NCBI RefSeq assembly: GCF_004342885.1
Contig: NZ_SMAB01000002.1
Location: 186,001 to 250,000 of the forward strand
Source of the DNA: Tepidibacillus fermentans
Lineage (GTDB): Bacteria; Bacillota; Bacilli; Tepidibacillales; Tepidibacillaceae
Reading direction: 5' to 3'
Length of the DNA stretch: 64,000 bases
Position numbers and translations under genes: made by a program. Below, one piece after another: positions 61,779 to 64,000 of the stretch. Numbering within the stretch: position 1 is the stretch's first letter; each line of letters begins with the position of its first letter. The notes under the pieces are model-generated. The model did not search any database, was not told where the DNA came from, and worked only from the letters and a program-made list of their open reading frames with translations.

Positions 61779-62732
61779 CTGAAAACCCATTTGCTCTAAC
61801 ATCTTAATATCTTCGGCAATTGTACTTCCAACCGTCGTTAGGTAGTCACCAACAATAGCTGCACTAACTCCTGATTGAAAACCTTTTGCTTGAGATTCAC
61901 CTAATTGCCTTCTCCCTCCAGCTAGACGAATATGAGACGATGGTAGAATAAAACGGAATATGGCGATTGTCTTTAATATTTCTTCAATTGGTAATGGGGA
62001 AACATGTTCTAATGGAGTACCAACAATAGGTGTCAAAATATTAATCGGAACGGACTGAACCTTCAACTCACGTAAGTCAAGGGCCATATCGATTCGGTCT
62101 TCCATCGTTTCTCCCATACCAATGATTCCACCACTACAGATATTAAGGCCAGCTGCTTGAGCATTCTTAATCGTTTTGATTCGATCGTCATAATGATGGG
62201 TTGCACAAATTGAAGGGTAAAATTGTCGGCTTGTTTCTAAGTTATGATGGTAAGTTGTGACGCCTACCTCTTTCAAAGCTTTCGCTTTTTCGTAAGAGAT
62301 AATTCCTAGTGATGAACATAAATGAATCGAAGTGTTTTCTTTTAATATTTTATAGATTTCTAGAATTTTTGCAAAATCGCGATTCCCAATTCCTTTACCG
62401 CTTGTTACAAGGGAGAATCGATGTGCACCTTGAAGTTCTACTTCTTTTGCCCGTTCTAATGCAATTTGTTCATGAATAAGTGGATATCTAGGTATATCGG
62501 TATGATAATGACTTGATTGAGCACAGAATTTACAGTCTTCTGAGCACCCTCCTGATTTTGCATTGATGATTGTACAAAGATCAACTTGTTTCCCAAGGTA
62601 TGCTTCTCTGATTTCATTGGCTGCGTCAAGCAATTCTTCTAATTCGTTTTTTTTGATCTGTGCCAACGATAATGCTTCTTCTTTGGTAATTTCATAACCT
62701 GATATAACTTTTTCTTTTAAATGTTGAATCAT
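61755..62732 (-). CDS. bioB: Biotin synthase
   Basis: The start at 62732 is preceded by TGAGGGATGAT; an upstream ATG at 62744 has no site. The 325-residue radical SAM protein has the 4Fe-4S motif CSEDCKFCAQSS and later conserved blocks YHHNLETSRQFYPSIC, SGGIIGMGETMEDRIDMALD and LAGGRRQLGE. It inserts sulfur into dethiobiotin. No other biotin synthesis gene is in the window, so the rest of the pathway is elsewhere or dethiobiotin is taken up. It follows bioY by 26 bases and shares its promoter and BirA operator. Confidence 0.94.
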   Translation of the reverse strand: MIQHLKEKVISGYEITKEEALSLAQIKKNELEELLDAANEIREAYLGKQVDLCTIINAKSGGCSEDCKFCAQSSHYHTDIPRYPLIHEQIALERAKEVELQGAHRFSLVTSGKGIGNRDFAKILEIYKILKENTSIHLCSSLGIISYEKAKALKEVGVTTYHHNLETSRQFYPSICATHHYDDRIKTIKNAQAAGLNICSGGIIGMGETMEDRIDMALDLRELKVQSVPINILTPIVGTPLEHVSPLPIEEILKTIAIFRFILPSSHIRLAGGRRQLGESQAKGFQSGVSAAIVGDYLTTVGSTIAEDIKMLEQMGFQVKEKLVV

Positions 62733-62758
62733 ATCATCCCTCATTTCTCATTTCATAT

Positions 62759-63310
62759 TTATTCAAATAAAAGATTTGAAGATTTGAGACTTTGTTTAAT
62801 TGGGACGATAATGATTGAGGCAATCACAATTTTTATGATGTCAAATAGGATGAATGGGGCAACGCCAAATTCAAAAGCTTTGGCAAAAGACAAATTAAGG
62901 ACATATTTAAGTTGAATCGCACCTAAAGTATAAATAATCACTAGTCCGATTAAAGATAGAGAAATGAAATGTATGGAACGATAACGTATTGATTTGTCTT
63001 TTGATTTCTCGAAAAATTTTCCAATAAAATATGTAGCGATGATATAACCAAATAGATAACCCCCAGTTTTCCCTAACAGAACGTGAATGCCGCCAGAAAA
63101 ATTAGCGAATACTGGAACTCCGATTGCTCCTAATAGTATATAAACAATCATCGAAATAGTACCCATCCTCGCTCCTAAAAGTCCAGCTGCTAGATAAACG
63201 CCAAAAACGGATAAAGTGATAGGTACTGGACCTATTGGAATACTTAGTTGTGCTAATATTGCTATAACTGCTGTCATCATGGCTGAAAAAACCCAATTTC
63301 TCGTATTCAT
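62759..63310 (-). CDS. bioY: Biotin ECF transporter S component
   Basis: AGGTGGAG precedes the ATG. The 183-residue membrane protein has the BioY signature: LAQLSIPIGPVPITLSVFGV, LAAGLLGARMGTISMIVYIL and GKTGGYLFGYIIATYFIG. It captures biotin and works with the shared ECF energizing module encoded elsewhere. It is the first gene of the bioY-bioB operon, pairing uptake with the last synthetic step. Confidence 0.95.
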   Translation of the reverse strand: MNTRNWVFSAMMTAVIAILAQLSIPIGPVPITLSVFGVYLAAGLLGARMGTISMIVYILLGAIGVPVFANFSGGIHVLLGKTGGYLFGYIIATYFIGKFFEKSKDKSIRYRSIHFISLSLIGLVIIYTLGAIQLKYVLNLSFAKAFEFGVAPFILFDIIKIVIASIIIVPIKQSLKSSNLLFE

Positions 63311-63348
63311 TGGATATCTCCACCTATTTTGTCCTTTTATTTAGAATT

Positions 63349-63377
63349 ATCATAATACGGTTGAAATTATATGTCAA
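63349..63377 (-). promoter_or_regulatory. Promoter of bioY-bioB
   Basis: On the reverse strand TTGACA (63377-63372) and TATGAT (63354-63349) are exactly 17 bases apart. The -35 box lies inside the BirA-type operator. Confidence 0.8.
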
Positions 63378-63401
63378 CAATTTATATTATATAGGTTAAC
63401 A
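63372..63401 (-). promoter_or_regulatory. BirA-type operator
   Basis: Half-sites TGTTAAC and GTTGACA (reverse strand; 63401-63395 and 63378-63372) form an inverted repeat with a 16-base spacer, the arrangement of BirA sites in Bacillales. Overlap with the -35 box fits repression by biotin-loaded BirA. Confidence 0.8.
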
Positions 63402-63473
63402 ATTAGAAGATTGATTCTTCTTTACAAAAGTAATAAACTGTAAAAGATAAAACTTTAAAAGGAGCAAAGGAAG

Positions 63474-64000
63474 ATGAAAAATTTTCTTAAAATGAAAGAA
63501 CCAGCAAATACATTAACACATTTTGTTCCATTTATCGCAGGTATAGTCGGTTTTATTTTTCTCGTCATTTTATCGAAAGAGAATGTTCCGAAACTCATCA
63601 CAATGACAACGTATGGTGTAAGTGTTATTTTGTTATATGGTGCCAGTACAGTCTACCATTGGGTAAAAACAACAAAACAGAAAGAATTGATCCTGAGGAA
63701 AATTGATCATGTGGCCATTTATGTGCTAATTGCTGGTTCGTATACTCCTGTTTTTTATTATGGTTTAACGGGATATTGGAGAATAACAATGTTAATCGCT
63801 GTTTGGGTTTTAGCATTAATTGGTATGTTTCTTAAACTTTGGTTTATTCATGCTCCTAGATATGTATCTACAGCCTTCTATGTTACTTTGGGATGGATAG
63901 CTATCATTCCATTTGTTCAACTCATTCATCATCTTCCTGTTGGAGCCATAATTTTAATGGTAACTGGAGGGATTGCTTACACAATGGGGGCAATTATTTA
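63474..64000 (+). CDS. Hemolysin III (HlyIII/PAQR-like) family membrane protein, 3' end outside the window
   Basis: GGAGCAAAGGAAG precedes ATG 63474. The visible 175 residues include LTHFVPFIAGIVGFIFLVIL, YGASTVYHWV and the conserved KIDHVAIYVLIAGSYTPVF, the HlyIII family signature with its metal-binding histidine. About six membrane helices are visible before the window ends. The family is widespread in Bacillales; the hemolysin name is historical and the role is uncertain. It is divergent from bioY. Confidence 0.9.
   Translation, partial: MKNFLKMKEPANTLTHFVPFIAGIVGFIFLVILSKENVPKLITMTTYGVSVILLYGASTVYHWVKTTKQKELILRKIDHVAIYVLIAGSYTPVFYYGLTGYWRITMLIAVWVLALIGMFLKLWFIHAPRYVSTAFYVTLGWIAIIPFVQLIHHLPVGAIILMVTGGIAYTMGAII

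Overview
The window is a gene-dense, low-GC stretch from an endospore-forming member of the Bacillales. The order panC-panD ... dinG ... ypmA-ypmB ... aspB-asnS-dnaD matches the Bacillus subtilis chromosome. A T-box leader, a BirA-type operator, a spore cortex hydrolase and GerP-like remnants agree with that placement. The species cannot be named from sequence alone. No rRNA, tRNA, CRISPR array or complete insertion sequence was seen.

Layout. 1-5200: end of panC, panD, a TPR protein and dinG. 5250-8872: a degenerate metallo-beta-lactamase-fold protein, then Ku and a LigD split into separate ligase and polymerase genes (end joining). 8913-10205: mtaD. 10320-13530: a small reverse-strand gene, ypmA, ypmB, then an unusual pair: a one-TM exported-domain protein overlapping an FtsH-like AAA+/M41 protease that lacks the normal external domain. 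13643-19142: hbd-like dehydrogenase, ackA, aspB, asnS, dnaD. 19139-24251: a TAXI-type TRAP transporter operon with a terminator-like hairpin inside its second gene, flanked by two OsmC-like genes. 24499-32704: a purine NTP pyrophosphatase-like gene, two MFS transporters, yhaO-yhaN and a truncated phospholipase-C-like gene. 32750-35380: a scarred region with a repeat element, a decayed MFS gene, an Lrp/AsnC regulator behind several palindromes, and a decayed M42 peptidase. 35404-39574: a peptide-use cluster (DppA, peptide-binding lipoprotein, pyroglutamyl peptidase, FAH-family hydrolase) followed by a second copy of the repeat. 39858-43617: CdaR-like regulator, GntP-type permease with a candidate cre site, glycerate kinase. 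43759-51290: phosphoglucomutase, a TPR-like protein, sbcD-sbcC. 51302-58418: L,D-transpeptidase, frameshifted GerP-like genes, lytic transglycosylase, TatD hydrolase, orphan histidine kinase, SDR, LysM/GH18 spore hydrolase. 58460-61721: T-box-controlled proB-proA-proC. 61755-63310: bioY-bioB (reverse) behind a BirA operator. 63474-end: HlyIII-family protein.

Themes. DNA-break processing is well represented (Ku/LigD, SbcCD, YhaO-YhaN, DinG). Amino-acid and peptide metabolism is grouped and visibly regulated. The strongest candidates for something undescribed are the split membrane protease (11493-13530) and the two-copy palindromic repeat whose inner stem shows a compensatory base-pair change (32750-32906 and 39590-39738).
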